Positions 45,456 to 53,561 of a stretch of 64,000 nucleotides of DNA are shown in pieces (positions within the stretch are counted from its first letter, which is position 1; each line of letters starts with the position of its first letter). A program made the translations under genes and the position numbers. A model generated the notes under the pieces. The model was not told the origin of the DNA. It did no database searches and saw nothing but the letters and a program-made list of their open reading frames with translations. Origin of the DNA: Haloferula luteola (GTDB taxonomy: Bacteria > Verrucomicrobiota > Verrucomicrobiia > Verrucomicrobiales > Akkermansiaceae); assembly GCF_014201715.1 (NCBI RefSeq), contig NZ_JACHFD010000014.1, forward strand, positions 1 to 64,000, written 5' to 3'.

Positions 45456-46097
45456 TCAGCGACGGCGCAGGAAAAGTCCAAGGAGGCCCAGTCCGCCGAA
45501 TAGGGCGATCGAAGGCTCCGGGACCACGGTTCCGGCGGAGCCCACATCACCATTGGCGGCGGTGTAGGCACCATTTTCTCCTGCGACGGAGATGCCGAGT
45601 GAGTTCCCCTCGGTATCCCAAATGAAGGAATATCCGGTGGTGGAAGTGCCGAAATAGGCAGAGGCAACAAGGTTGGCGGTGCCGGCATTCGGGTCTGCAT
45701 CCCAGATCTCAATCTGGTCGCCGTTCGCCGAGAGCCCCGAAAAGGTATTCGGGCCTCCGAAGGTTTCACTAGAATAGGCCACGACGCTGCCGCCCCAGGC
45801 GGTCACCCAGGCGGAGAGATTGGTGGCATTTTCATCGACGATCACAATGGAATCGCCAGCACCGATCACGATTCCGGGGAACAAGGATCCGTCATTGGCG
45901 GAGGACCCACCGTCGTCCCAATAGTAGCCGGTAAGATCGATGGCGACGGATCCGGTGTTGGTGAGTTCGAACCAGTCACCGTTGGTGGCACCGGTTTCGG
46001 AGCCGGAATTGGCCATGACTTCGGTGATCACCAGCGCGCCGGGAGCTGAGGTGGCCGCGAGAAGCAAACAGGCGGAGAGGAGGATTTTGGTTTTCAT
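45456..46097 (-). CDS. PEP-CTERM-anchored protein with lamin-tail-like domain (second of three)
   Basis: A 213-residue secreted protein with a signal peptide (MKTKILLSACLLLAATSAPG) followed directly by a lamin-tail-like domain: ALVITEVMANSGSE, GDWFELTNTGSVAIDLTGY, and IVIVDENATNLSAW. The C-terminal signal is VVPEPSIALFGGLGLLGLF then RRR. Bacterial lamin-tail domains are seen in extracellular nucleases and surface proteins; here no nuclease domain is attached. Longer in-frame sequence upstream of 46097 is not signal-like. Confidence 0.87.
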   Translation of the reverse strand: MKTKILLSACLLLAATSAPGALVITEVMANSGSETGATNGDWFELTNTGSVAIDLTGYYWDDGGSSANDGSLFPGIVIGAGDSIVIVDENATNLSAWVTAWGGSVVAYSSETFGGPNTFSGLSANGDQIEIWDADPNAGTANLVASAYFGTSTTGYSFIWDTEGNSLGISVAGENGAYTAANGDVGSAGTVVPEPSIALFGGLGLLGLFLRRR

Positions 46098-46227
46098 TCG
46101 AAAGGAGGATAGGATCTTCGTTTCGTGGTTAAGCTGAGGGGTGATGGGGGCCGGAGGCGAGCCCCAAACGAGAAACTTGATCGGGTTGGGCGGATGGATC
46201 GCTGAAGATCCATGGGAGATCTGCCAT

Positions 46228-47859
46228 CTAGCAGACGGGGCACTGGCTGATCTGCTTGAAGAAATCATTGCCCTTGTCATCCACCAGAATGAAGGCGGGG
46301 AAGTTCTCCACGGTGATCTTCCAAACGGCTTCCATGCCCAGTTCGGGGAATTCGACGACTTCCTGGGATTTGATATGTTCTTTGGCGAGCAACGCGGCGG
46401 GCCCCCCGGCCGAGCCGAGATAGAAGCCGCCATGTTGATGGCAGGCATCGGTGACTTGCTGGGATCGATTGCCTTTGGCAAGCATCACCATGGATCCTCC
46501 GTGGCTTTGAAACAGGTCGACGTATCCGTCCATGCGCCCTGCTGTGGTCGGGCCAAACGAACCCGAAGCGTAACCGGCAGGGGTTTTCGCGGGGCCAGCG
46601 TAGTAGACAGGGTATTTTTTGAGATATTCGGGAAGGTCGCCCGTGGTCTCGAGGATCTCTTTGATTTTGGCGTGGGCGATGTCTCGCGCGACGATGATCG
46701 TACCGGTTAGGGAAACTGCGGTCGTCACCGGGTATTTGGAGAGGGTGGCAAGCGTGTTCTCCATGCCCTGATCGAGATCGATTTCGACGCCCTTGAACTT
46801 CCAGTCGCGGTATTTTTCCGGGATGTACTGTCCGGGGTTGGTTTCGAGCTGTTCGAGGAAAATCCCGTCGCGGGTGATTTTGGCTTTGGCCTGGCGATCG
46901 GCGGAGCAGGAGACCCCGATGCCGACTGGGCAAGAAGCGCCGTGGCGAGGGAGGCGAACAACCCGCACATCGAGAGCAAAGTACTTCCCTCCGAATTGAG
47001 CCCCGATTCCCACTTCACGTGCGGCAGCGAGGAGTTCCTTTTCCAGTTCCAGATCTCGAAAGGCGCGCCCGTGCTCGTTTCCGCTTGTCGGCAGGCTATC
47101 GTAGTAGCGAGTGGATGCCATTTTGACCGTTTTAAGGCAGGTCTCCGCCGAGGTGCCACCGATGACCAAAGCGAGGTGATAGGGTGGGCAGGCGGCAGTG
47201 CCTAGCGAGCGCATTTTTTCGATGGCAAACTCTTTGAGGCGCTGGGGATTCAGTAGGGCCTTGGTCTCTTGGTAGAGGAAGGTTTTGTTGGCGGACCCGC
47301 CGCCCTTGCTGACAAAGAGAAATCGATAAGCCTCACCCTCGGTGGCATAGAGGTCGATTTGAGCAGGCAGGTTGGTGCGGGTGTTGACCTCTTCATACAT
47401 GGTGAGAGGCGCCGTCTGGGAGTAGCGGAGGTTTTCTTCGGTGTAAGTTTGATGAATGCCTTTGGAGATCCATTCCGCATCGTCGCAACCGGTCCATACC
47501 TGTTGGCCTTTCTTGCCGATCACCGTGGCGGTGCCCGTATCCTGGCAATTGGGCAAGATGCCGTTCGCGGCGATTTCGGCATTTTTCAGGAGCATCAGGG
47601 CGACCATGCGGTCGTTATCGGTAGCTTCGGGGTCCTCGAGAATCGCGGCCACTTGCTTCAGGTGGCTCGGCCGGAGGGTGAAATTGATGGCCTTGAATGC
47701 CTCGTTGGCCAGGAGGGTGAGGCCTTCGGGAGTGACTTTGAGGATCGATTTGCCGTCGAAGTCGGCAACGGAAACATGCTCGCTCGTCAGGAGTCGATAT
47801 TCGGTGGTATCGGGTCCCAGCGGAAAGGGATCCTGATAAACGAAAGGCTTTTCGGACAT
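46228..47859 (-). CDS. fumA: Class I (iron-sulfur) fumarate hydratase
   Basis: A 543-residue TCA-cycle enzyme interconverting fumarate and malate. It is the class I type, recognised by [20 protein letters not shown] (cluster Cys), the [14 protein letters not shown] block, [16 protein letters not shown], the [17 protein letters not shown] block, and the C-terminal half [20 protein letters not shown]. Length matches single-chain FumA rather than split subunits. The [4Fe-4S] cluster makes it oxygen-sensitive. Start at ATG 47859 is chosen over 47913. Confidence 0.95.
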   Translation of the reverse strand: MSEKPFVYQDPFPLGPDTTEYRLLTSEHVSVADFDGKSILKVTPEGLTLLANEAFKAINFTLRPSHLKQVAAILEDPEATDNDRMVALMLLKNAEIAANGILPNCQDTGTATVIGKKGQQVWTGCDDAEWISKGIHQTYTEENLRYSQTAPLTMYEEVNTRTNLPAQIDLYATEGEAYRFLFVSKGGGSANKTFLYQETKALLNPQRLKEFAIEKMRSLGTAACPPYHLALVIGGTSAETCLKTVKMASTRYYDSLPTSGNEHGRAFRDLELEKELLAAAREVGIGAQFGGKYFALDVRVVRLPRHGASCPVGIGVSCSADRQAKAKITRDGIFLEQLETNPGQYIPEKYRDWKFKGVEIDLDQGMENTLATLSKYPVTTAVSLTGTIIVARDIAHAKIKEILETTGDLPEYLKKYPVYYAGPAKTPAGYASGSFGPTTAGRMDGYVDLFQSHGGSMVMLAKGNRSQQVTDACHQHGGFYLGSAGGPAALLAKEHIKSQEVVEFPELGMEAVWKITVENFPAFILVDDKGNDFFKQISQCPVC

Positions 47860-47950
47860 GCGAGCAGAATAGGACGACAGCTTGCGGCGTCCAGCGCATG
47901 AAAAGAAACGCATGAAGCTTGTTGGAATCCGGTCAATCCCCGGACGTCAA

Positions 47951-47988
47951 AATGACAACGCCGCCGACCTCAGTGAGGACGGCGGCGT
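47951..47988 (-). terminator. Terminator-like hairpin after PEP-CTERM gene 48011-48769
   Basis: ACGCCGCCG pairs with CGGCGGCGT, with inner CCTC/GAGG pairing. Read leftward it is followed by a modest T-rich tract (TTGTCATTTTG). It would end the third PEP-CTERM transcript just ahead of fumA. Confidence 0.65.
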
Positions 47989-48010
47989 CGAAAAAGGTTC
48001 GCAAAGGCGA

Positions 48011-48769
48011 TCAGCGGCGGCGGCGCAAAACCAGTCCGAAGGTTCCGACCAATCCAAGCAGGGCGACCGAGGGCTCTGGAATGGTCACGGTGCCCAAGGC
48101 GACCCAGATCCGGTCCTGCTGACCGTCGACGGAATCGGCATAGAAGTAGGTCATGCCTCCTTCATCGGACCAGGTCCCATCGGTGACGTTGGCCAACCAG
48201 CTGTTGGCGAGATTGACGGCATCTGTCGCATCGCCCACGCCGGTGTCGGCAATGTTGGCGGACAGGTTCTGGCCCGCGATAGAGGAATCGAGAGTGTAGG
48301 TAGGGTCGAGGCCGAGGTAAGGATTGCCGTCCTCAATGATTTCCCAAATGCCAAGCTGGATGGCCGCGGCATACGTGCCGGTGGAAGTGGAAAGGAAGAG
48401 GGGCAGGGCGTTGGAGAGAAACACCTGAAGGGCATCCTGCTTGGCCGTGGAAAGGCTCCCGAGGCCAACCGAGACGTCGTAAACCGGTGGCGTGCTCAGG
48501 CCGACATAAAGCTCAGAGCAAAAATCGTAAACCGAGACGCTCGAGCCATCTGGAGTGATCACCGTGGTACGGTATCCGCCCACGGGGACCACCGTCATGG
48601 TTCCGGAGGTGGTATTGAAACCCACCTGATCGACGACCCAGCTGTTGGTGTGATGATAAGTCTCCGGGTCAAACGGAAAGGTATCGTCGTAACTGAGATT
48701 GATCGACTGCGCACCAGCTGAGGCGGCAAGCCCGAGCATCGCAGCCAAGACGGGACACTTGGCAAACAT
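48011..48769 (-). CDS. PEP-CTERM-anchored protein with thioester-domain-like motifs (third of three)
   Basis: A 252-residue secreted protein: signal peptide ending SAGAQ, a beta-rich body, and sorting signal IPEPSVALLGLVGTFG then RRRR. Cys84 in YDFCSELYVG and Gln138 in AAIQLGIWEI match the Cys and Gln motifs that form an internal thioester in bacterial surface adhesins. A covalent-binding role is inference. A 16-base palindrome lies 34 bases upstream of the start. Confidence 0.83.
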   Translation of the reverse strand: MFAKCPVLAAMLGLAASAGAQSINLSYDDTFPFDPETYHHTNSWVVDQVGFNTTSGTMTVVPVGGYRTTVITPDGSSVSVYDFCSELYVGLSTPPVYDVSVGLGSLSTAKQDALQVFLSNALPLFLSTSTGTYAAAIQLGIWEIIEDGNPYLGLDPTYTLDSSIAGQNLSANIADTGVGDATDAVNLANSWLANVTDGTWSDEGGMTYFYADSVDGQQDRIWVALGTVTIPEPSVALLGLVGTFGLVLRRRR

Positions 48770-48802
48770 GGGGGTGGGTGGGGTAGAGGGTGATAGAAAC
48801 GG

Positions 48803-48818
48803 GGGATGACGTCATCCC
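48803..48818. promoter_or_regulatory. 16-base perfect palindrome upstream of PEP-CTERM gene
   Basis: GGGATGACGTCATCCC is self-complementary over its full length and lies 34 bases before the ATG at 48769, in the 5' untranslated or promoter region. A regulator operator is likely; none is identified. Confidence 0.5.
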
Positions 48819-48909
48819 GTAGGATGAACGCCGGACACACGGGGGGATAGCAGAGATCTCTCGGGGCTGACAAGCCTGAATTTCAAGCCCTTGTCGGGCG
48901 GCCAAGTTC

Positions 48910-49329
48910 TCAAAGGCGACCTTCGTCTGCATCGATGTAGTCCATGAAGCTACGAATGTCGTCCCGATGGGCGAAGCCGGATTCCTGTTTGCGGGTCGCC
49001 AAGCGCTCAGCAAGGTCGTCGCGGCTTCCGCGGTGAAGCATGTAGCTCCTCCACCATGCGGCTTCGTAGGGTGGGCGTTCGATGCCATTTTCACGGGCCC
49101 ATGAGAGCGTTTCTTCATCGGTTTTGCCGTTGAGGACGAAGGCTTTCAGGTCCTCGTATTCGACCCCGAGAAACTGGCAGGTCCAGAGGTCCATCCCGGA
49201 GCCGAGATTCGCATGGTAGTCGGTGGCAAGGGTGCCGGCAGCCATGCGGCGGATCTTGTCGCAGAGGCGGGGGAAGTAGATGACTCCGTCGGTTTCCAGG
49301 AAGGGACTGCAAGGAATGGTATCGGTCAC
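48910..49329 (-). CDS. DUF5069 domain protein
   Basis: A 139-residue protein beginning VTDTIPCSPFLETDGVIYF and containing LPRLCDKIRR-like and WRSYMLHRGSRDDLAERL segments, which recall the DUF5069 family of uncharacterised proteins frequent in Verrucomicrobia and Planctomycetes. No membrane segment or catalytic motif. The start is uncertain: GTG 49329 gives the usual family length; TTG 49416 would add 29 residues. It is divergent from the DUF1460 gene. Function unknown. Confidence 0.7.
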   Translation of the reverse strand: MTDTIPCSPFLETDGVIYFPRLCDKIRRMAAGTLATDYHANLGSGMDLWTCQFLGVEYEDLKAFVLNGKTDEETLSWARENGIERPPYEAAWWRSYMLHRGSRDDLAERLATRKQESGFAHRDDIRSFMDYIDADEGRL

Positions 49330-49445
49330 GGCGACAGTCTGCCGACCGGTCGTGAGGTGCCGCAATACGCGAATCGGGCGAAATTCTGCGGAACGCTCGG
49401 GTTGGTGGCTTTCCAAGAATCCGCCTTCTCGGATAAGCTGCCATC

Positions 49446-50420
49446 ATGAATCGTGGATGGTGGTGGATCATGATGGCCATGCTGCTTGGATGGGCGACGC
49501 CGCAAGGGACAGCTCAAGAGCTTGCTGGAGCCCCGGCGGTGCCTGCGGCCTGTCCGCAACGCTTGCCCTTGCGCACCACCTTCACGGGCCAGCAGAAGTT
49601 TCGAGCGATGGTGGCCAAGGCGGAGGCGGAGAATTGGCGGGTCCGACCGATCGGTGTGCGAACGATGCTCGCGGCGCGCGAGATGGTGGGCACGCCCTAC
49701 GTGAACTTCACTTTGGAGGCTGATGATCGCATTGAGAATCCCATCGTGAATCTCGAAGGGATGGATTGCTGGACGTTCTACGAGAACGCGTTGGCATTTG
49801 CCCGAATGCTGCGCTTCAAGCCCGGGCCTTATCGACCCGAGGATATGTTGCACATGATTGAGGTCGAGCGATATCGCAATGGAGTGTGCACAGGGAGTTA
49901 CTTGAGTCGGATGCATCACCTGGAGGAGGTGTTTTTCAACAACGAGAGCCGGAAGCTTGCCCAAAACATCACGCCTCATCTACCGGGAGCGGTGCGCTTG
50001 CAGCGGGAAATTCGGGAGATGACCGTGCAGTGGAAAAGTTACCGATATTTGCGCAGCAATCCCCGGCTAGTTCCCGAAATGGGGAAGGTTGAAGCCCGGG
50101 TTTCGACACTTCCAGTGTGGCATGTGCCGAAAGACAAGGTGCGAAACATCGAGAAGGACCTTGCGGATGGCGACGTGTGCGCGATCACCACCCATTGGAA
50201 GTATGGGTACACCTCGCATGTGGGTCTGATTTTGAAGATCAAGGGGAGAGCCTACTTTTGCCACGCCACCTCCGATCGTGACAAAGGCCGGATGACGATC
50301 ATTGATCGTCCGATCACCGATTACTTGATGGGGGCCTCGAAGCATGCCGGCATTGCGGTGTGTCGTCCCGCGGATGTGCCCCCGTCTGCTTTATGGAGGC
50401 AGCCTTCGGTGCGGCGTTGA
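49446..50420 (+). CDS. DUF1460-type (NlpC-like amidase) secreted protein
   Basis: A 324-residue protein with a signal peptide (MNRGWWWIMMAMLLGWATP). The family-specific LEGMDCWTFYENALA segment carries the likely catalytic Cys, followed by SYLSRMHHLEE; YGYTSHVGLILK supplies the conserved His strand. DUF1460 proteins are NlpC/P60-like and predicted N-acetylmuramoyl-L-alanine amidases. It lies upstream of lexA in the same direction with 72 bases between. Confidence 0.82.
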   Translation: MNRGWWWIMMAMLLGWATPQGTAQELAGAPAVPAACPQRLPLRTTFTGQQKFRAMVAKAEAENWRVRPIGVRTMLAAREMVGTPYVNFTLEADDRIENPIVNLEGMDCWTFYENALAFARMLRFKPGPYRPEDMLHMIEVERYRNGVCTGSYLSRMHHLEEVFFNNESRKLAQNITPHLPGAVRLQREIREMTVQWKSYRYLRSNPRLVPEMGKVEARVSTLPVWHVPKDKVRNIEKDLADGDVCAITTHWKYGYTSHVGLILKIKGRAYFCHATSDRDKGRMTIIDRPITDYLMGASKHAGIAVCRPADVPPSALWRQPSVRR

Positions 50421-50464
50421 GGGGCTTCGATTTCTTGCTTGCCGGAATCCGTGATTGGGGGTTT

Positions 50465-50478
50465 TGTTCCTTCGAACA
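50465..50478 (+). promoter_or_regulatory. LexA-binding site (SOS box) before lexA
   Basis: TGTTC-CTTC-GAACA is a perfect TGTTC-N4-GAACA inverted repeat ending 14 bases before the lexA ATG. This matches the LexA motif I recall as described for Verrucomicrobia. Its position over the translation-start region fits autorepression of lexA. Confidence 0.85.
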
Positions 50479-50492
50479 CTGTTCTCAATGTC

Positions 50493-51107
50493 ATGTCGGA
50501 GCCACTTACCCCACGCCAGCGAGAGATTTTCGAGTATCTGCAGGAGTATCAGCGCATGTGCGGGTTGATGCCGTCGACGCGTGAGATCCAGCATTTCTTT
50601 GGCTTTGCCAGTCAGACAGCGGCGATGAGTCATTTGCGGGCTCTCGAACGCAAAGGGGTGATCCAACGCCTACCCAATAAGGCGCGAGCGGTGGTATTGC
50701 CTCAGCAACTCGATCGTGAACCGATCGTGGACATCCCCATTTACGGGCAAATTGCGGCGGGCATGGCGCAGGACACCACCGCGGAGAGCGAGGGGTGCAT
50801 TTCGATCGATATCAGTTCGCTGGGGATTCGGCCATCGGCGCGGACCTTTGCCCTAAAAGTGCGTGGAGATTCGATGATCAACGCCCACATCTGCGATGGC
50901 GACACGGTGATCTTGGAGTTCCGAGAACCAAGAAAGGGTGACATTGTGGCCGCGTTGATCGATGGAGAAACAACCTTGAAGCGATACGTTTTGAAGGACC
51001 GCCGACCTTATCTTCAGGCAGAGAATCCTGACTATCCGGACCTGATCCCGGCGCGAGAATTGGTCATTCAGGGGGTGCTCGTCGGTTTGATCCGCAAAGC
51101 CGCCTAA
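50493..51107 (+). CDS. lexA: LexA repressor, SOS response regulator
   Basis: A 204-residue repressor-peptidase. The N-terminal winged-helix domain (LTPRQREIFEYLQEYQ, MPSTREIQHFFGFAS) binds the SOS box; the C-terminal S24 domain has cleavage site Ala89-Gly90 (QIAAGMAQ), nucleophile Ser127 in GDSMINAHICDGD and general base Lys163 in TTLKRY. All autocleavage residues are present. Its own promoter carries a matching box. The stop overlaps the convergent GT11 stop. Confidence 0.96.
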   Translation: MSEPLTPRQREIFEYLQEYQRMCGLMPSTREIQHFFGFASQTAAMSHLRALERKGVIQRLPNKARAVVLPQQLDREPIVDIPIYGQIAAGMAQDTTAESEGCISIDISSLGIRPSARTFALKVRGDSMINAHICDGDTVILEFREPRKGDIVAALIDGETTLKRYVLKDRRPYLQAENPDYPDLIPARELVIQGVLVGLIRKAA

Positions 51108-51979
51108 TCGCTCAATGAAGCGTCGAGTCGATTCGCAATCCTGAGCCAGTGAGGTTCTGGAACGACGGGCCAGCCGGGATTTTCAGGCGTCCAAACCCAT
51201 TTGGTTTCTGAGTCTCGAAGCCATGCGGCCCACCAACTGAATGAGCTGTTCGCCACGATGGCGTGGCGGCAGGCCTGCATGAGGCGGAAGTCACGAAGTT
51301 CATTGGACACGTCGCCATCGTGAAATCGCACCGGAAGGGCCCCGAAATCGAGATGAGTTCGAGCCCAAGCTAAGTCGTCTCCAAACACTTCAAATCGAAC
51401 TCCGGACACACGTTGGGAGGCATCGACAAGAGCCCTCTGGTAGTAGTCGGAGTCGAGACGGGGCGAATATCGAACCCGTCGGATATGAACGAATACGGAG
51501 GGTTGATCGAGGAACTCTTGTTCGAGTGCGAGATCGGAGGCGACCTCAAGGGGCGGTGGAGTGAGTTCGCGGCGCAGTGGGGTGGCAAAGTCGCGAAAGT
51601 AATCTCCATCCTGCCAGTAGCCGTTGAGAAAAATCGTTTTCCGAGAGGAGGAAAAGTTCAGGAGGTCGGAAGGTCTCGTCGATTTTCTTTCCACCCAGTA
51701 CGAGCGGGAGTCGGCCGGGAAAAAGCGATCGAAGAGACGTCGGCTGCGGTGGCGGAAAGAGCGACTGGACCCGAGTCGAAGTGACGCTGGGGCGAGGGAC
51801 GACTCGATCGGAAATTCCCCCAAGCGAAACTGCCGACTGTATCCGTCGCGCAGAAATCCGGACTCCGGGTCGACCCATAGTGTCCGCTGGGTGCGCAGAG
51901 CGAGGGCTCGCGCTGCAGCGTAGGAAAAGAGCTGGTTTCCCAGCCCGCCTTTGATGAGCGCGACAATTGAGCAATCCAC
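51104..51979 (-). CDS. Glycosyltransferase family 11 (alpha-1,2-fucosyltransferase type)
   Basis: A protein of about 291 residues. Family landmarks are KGGLGNQLFSYAAARALA at the N-terminus, the segment VFVHIRRVRYS, aligned with the GDP-fucose-binding HxRRGDY block, and ANSSFSWWAAWL near the C-terminus. The Gly-Asp of the HxRRGD motif is replaced by Val-Arg, which could change donor use. Start is GTG 51979 or TTG 52003. It is the last gene of the acylation operon. Confidence 0.82.
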   Translation of the reverse strand: MDCSIVALIKGGLGNQLFSYAAARALALRTQRTLWVDPESGFLRDGYSRQFRLGEFPIESSLAPASLRLGSSRSFRHRSRRLFDRFFPADSRSYWVERKSTRPSDLLNFSSSRKTIFLNGYWQDGDYFRDFATPLRRELTPPPLEVASDLALEQEFLDQPSVFVHIRRVRYSPRLDSDYYQRALVDASQRVSGVRFEVFGDDLAWARTHLDFGALPVRFHDGDVSNELRDFRLMQACRHAIVANSSFSWWAAWLRDSETKWVWTPENPGWPVVPEPHWLRIANRLDASLSD

Positions 51980-52025
51980 GGCAAAGAGAGTTCGGGATGT
52001 CAAAGATCCAAGGGAGCGAATGCCA

Positions 52026-53555
52026 TCAGAATTGGAAATAGATGAACTCGCTCAGTTTGTCGAATTCGCGGCTCACGGCATAGAGCAGGGCGAGAGTGAA
52101 CAAAAGCCAGCCGGTGGTGGGTCTCCATTGCCAGCGTTTGCGTGGGCCCAGGGCACCTCCTGGAAGTTGGGCGAGTCCGAGAGCCGGGAAGTAGCGACGC
52201 ATGAACTGCTGGGTGTTGGGGAGAAACCAAACGAGGATGAGACCTAGGCAAATCGGGCGCCAAGCACGGGTCGAACTGGCGACGATGCCCGATTCCGATG
52301 GCCAGAACTCCAAGCCATGCAGCCCGGCCATTGACGACAGGATCGAGCGAGTGGCCTCAAGCGCATCGTGCATGGATCCTGTTGCCACGAGCTCGTAGTT
52401 GCCCGCGCGGAAGGGAATCCAGGCAAGGATCACGGCGAGGAAGGTGATGGGGATGGACAGCACCTTGGGGATGGCGGGGAGGGAGAATTTTTTCCTCAAG
52501 GCAACCCAGCCATGGTTGATGCAGAGGTAGAGGCCGTGCAGGCCACCCCAGATAAGAAAGGTCCATCCCGCTCCGTGCCACAGTCCACCCAAGAGCATGG
52601 TCATGAGAAGATTGCCATAGCGCCGGAGGGGGCCGCGGCGATTCCCTCCTAGCGGAATGTAGAGGTAGTCGCGCAAGAAGCGGGAAAGGGTGATGTGCCA
52701 GCGCCTCCAGAAATCGATGACGGAAACGGCCTTGTAAGGGGAGTGGAAGTTGACCGGAAGCTTGATTCCGAAGAGTCGAGCCGACCCGATGGCCATGTCG
52801 CTGTAGCCTGAGAAATCGAAGTAGATCTGGAGGGCATAGGCCAAAGTAGCGGCCCAAGCTTCCCCGCAGGTGAGGCTGCGATCCCCCGAGGCTGCGAGAT
52901 CAAATAAGGGAGTTGAAGTCCGGGCAAGGTAGTCGGCGATGACGACCTTTTTGAAGAGTCCGACGACGAGGATGACGGCACCAATGGAAAGATCATTCGC
53001 GCTCAGGCCCTTTCCCTTGTGGCGCACGAACTGTGGGAGCATCTCCTTGTGGTGGACGATGGGCCCGGCAATCAGTTGGGGGAAGAAAGTCACAAAGAGG
53101 AGGTAGTCCCAAAAGTGGTATTCTTTGGTTTCCCCGCGCCACGCATCGACGAGATAGGCGACCTGCTGGAAGGTGAAAAACGAAATCCCGAGAGGCAAAA
53201 TGATGGCGGGAATATCAAAGTCAGCATGGGCCCATGAGGTCGCCATTTTGGCGAAAAACCCAGCGTACTTGTAGTAAGAAAGGATGCCCAAGTTGGCGAT
53301 GACTCCCGCGGTGAGGATGGCGAAACCGGATTTGCTCGGACGGCGTCTGGAAATGGCTCGGCCAGCGAAGAAATTGGCGATGCATGAACCCCCGATGATC
53401 CAGAGATTGTTCCAGTCCCACCAACCATAGTAGATGAGGCTAGAGACGACGAGGAATGCGACACTGACCCTGAACGGCGCCCGGCGCAGCAGGTGAAAAC
53501 CCAGAAGCACCAGCGGCAGGAAAAAAAGCAGGTAGGTGTAAGAGTTGAAGAGCAT
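52026..53555 (-). CDS. MBOAT-family O-acyltransferase, copy 1 (AlgI-like)
   Basis: A 509-residue polytopic membrane protein of the AlgI/DltB type that moves acyl groups across the inner membrane for polysaccharide acetylation. Seen: LPLGISFFTFQQVAYLVDAW, FFPQLIAGPIVHHKEMLPQF, DFWRRWHITLSRFLRDYLYIP and the catalytic-His motif LWHGAGWTFLIWGGLHG. Its C-terminus (KLSEFIYFQF) is identical to that of copy 2. It follows the fourth paralogous SGNH-like gene by 6 bases. Confidence 0.93.
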   Translation of the reverse strand: MLFNSYTYLLFFLPLVLLGFHLLRRAPFRVSVAFLVVSSLIYYGWWDWNNLWIIGGSCIANFFAGRAISRRRPSKSGFAILTAGVIANLGILSYYKYAGFFAKMATSWAHADFDIPAIILPLGISFFTFQQVAYLVDAWRGETKEYHFWDYLLFVTFFPQLIAGPIVHHKEMLPQFVRHKGKGLSANDLSIGAVILVVGLFKKVVIADYLARTSTPLFDLAASGDRSLTCGEAWAATLAYALQIYFDFSGYSDMAIGSARLFGIKLPVNFHSPYKAVSVIDFWRRWHITLSRFLRDYLYIPLGGNRRGPLRRYGNLLMTMLLGGLWHGAGWTFLIWGGLHGLYLCINHGWVALRKKFSLPAIPKVLSIPITFLAVILAWIPFRAGNYELVATGSMHDALEATRSILSSMAGLHGLEFWPSESGIVASSTRAWRPICLGLILVWFLPNTQQFMRRYFPALGLAQLPGGALGPRKRWQWRPTTGWLLFTLALLYAVSREFDKLSEFIYFQF

Positions 53556-53561
53556 GGAGAA

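Noticed and set aside
50474-50484. GAAC-ACT-GTTC as a Gram-positive-type SOS box
   Set aside because: Spacer is three rather than four; the overlapping TGTTC-N4-GAACA match is exact and better placed.
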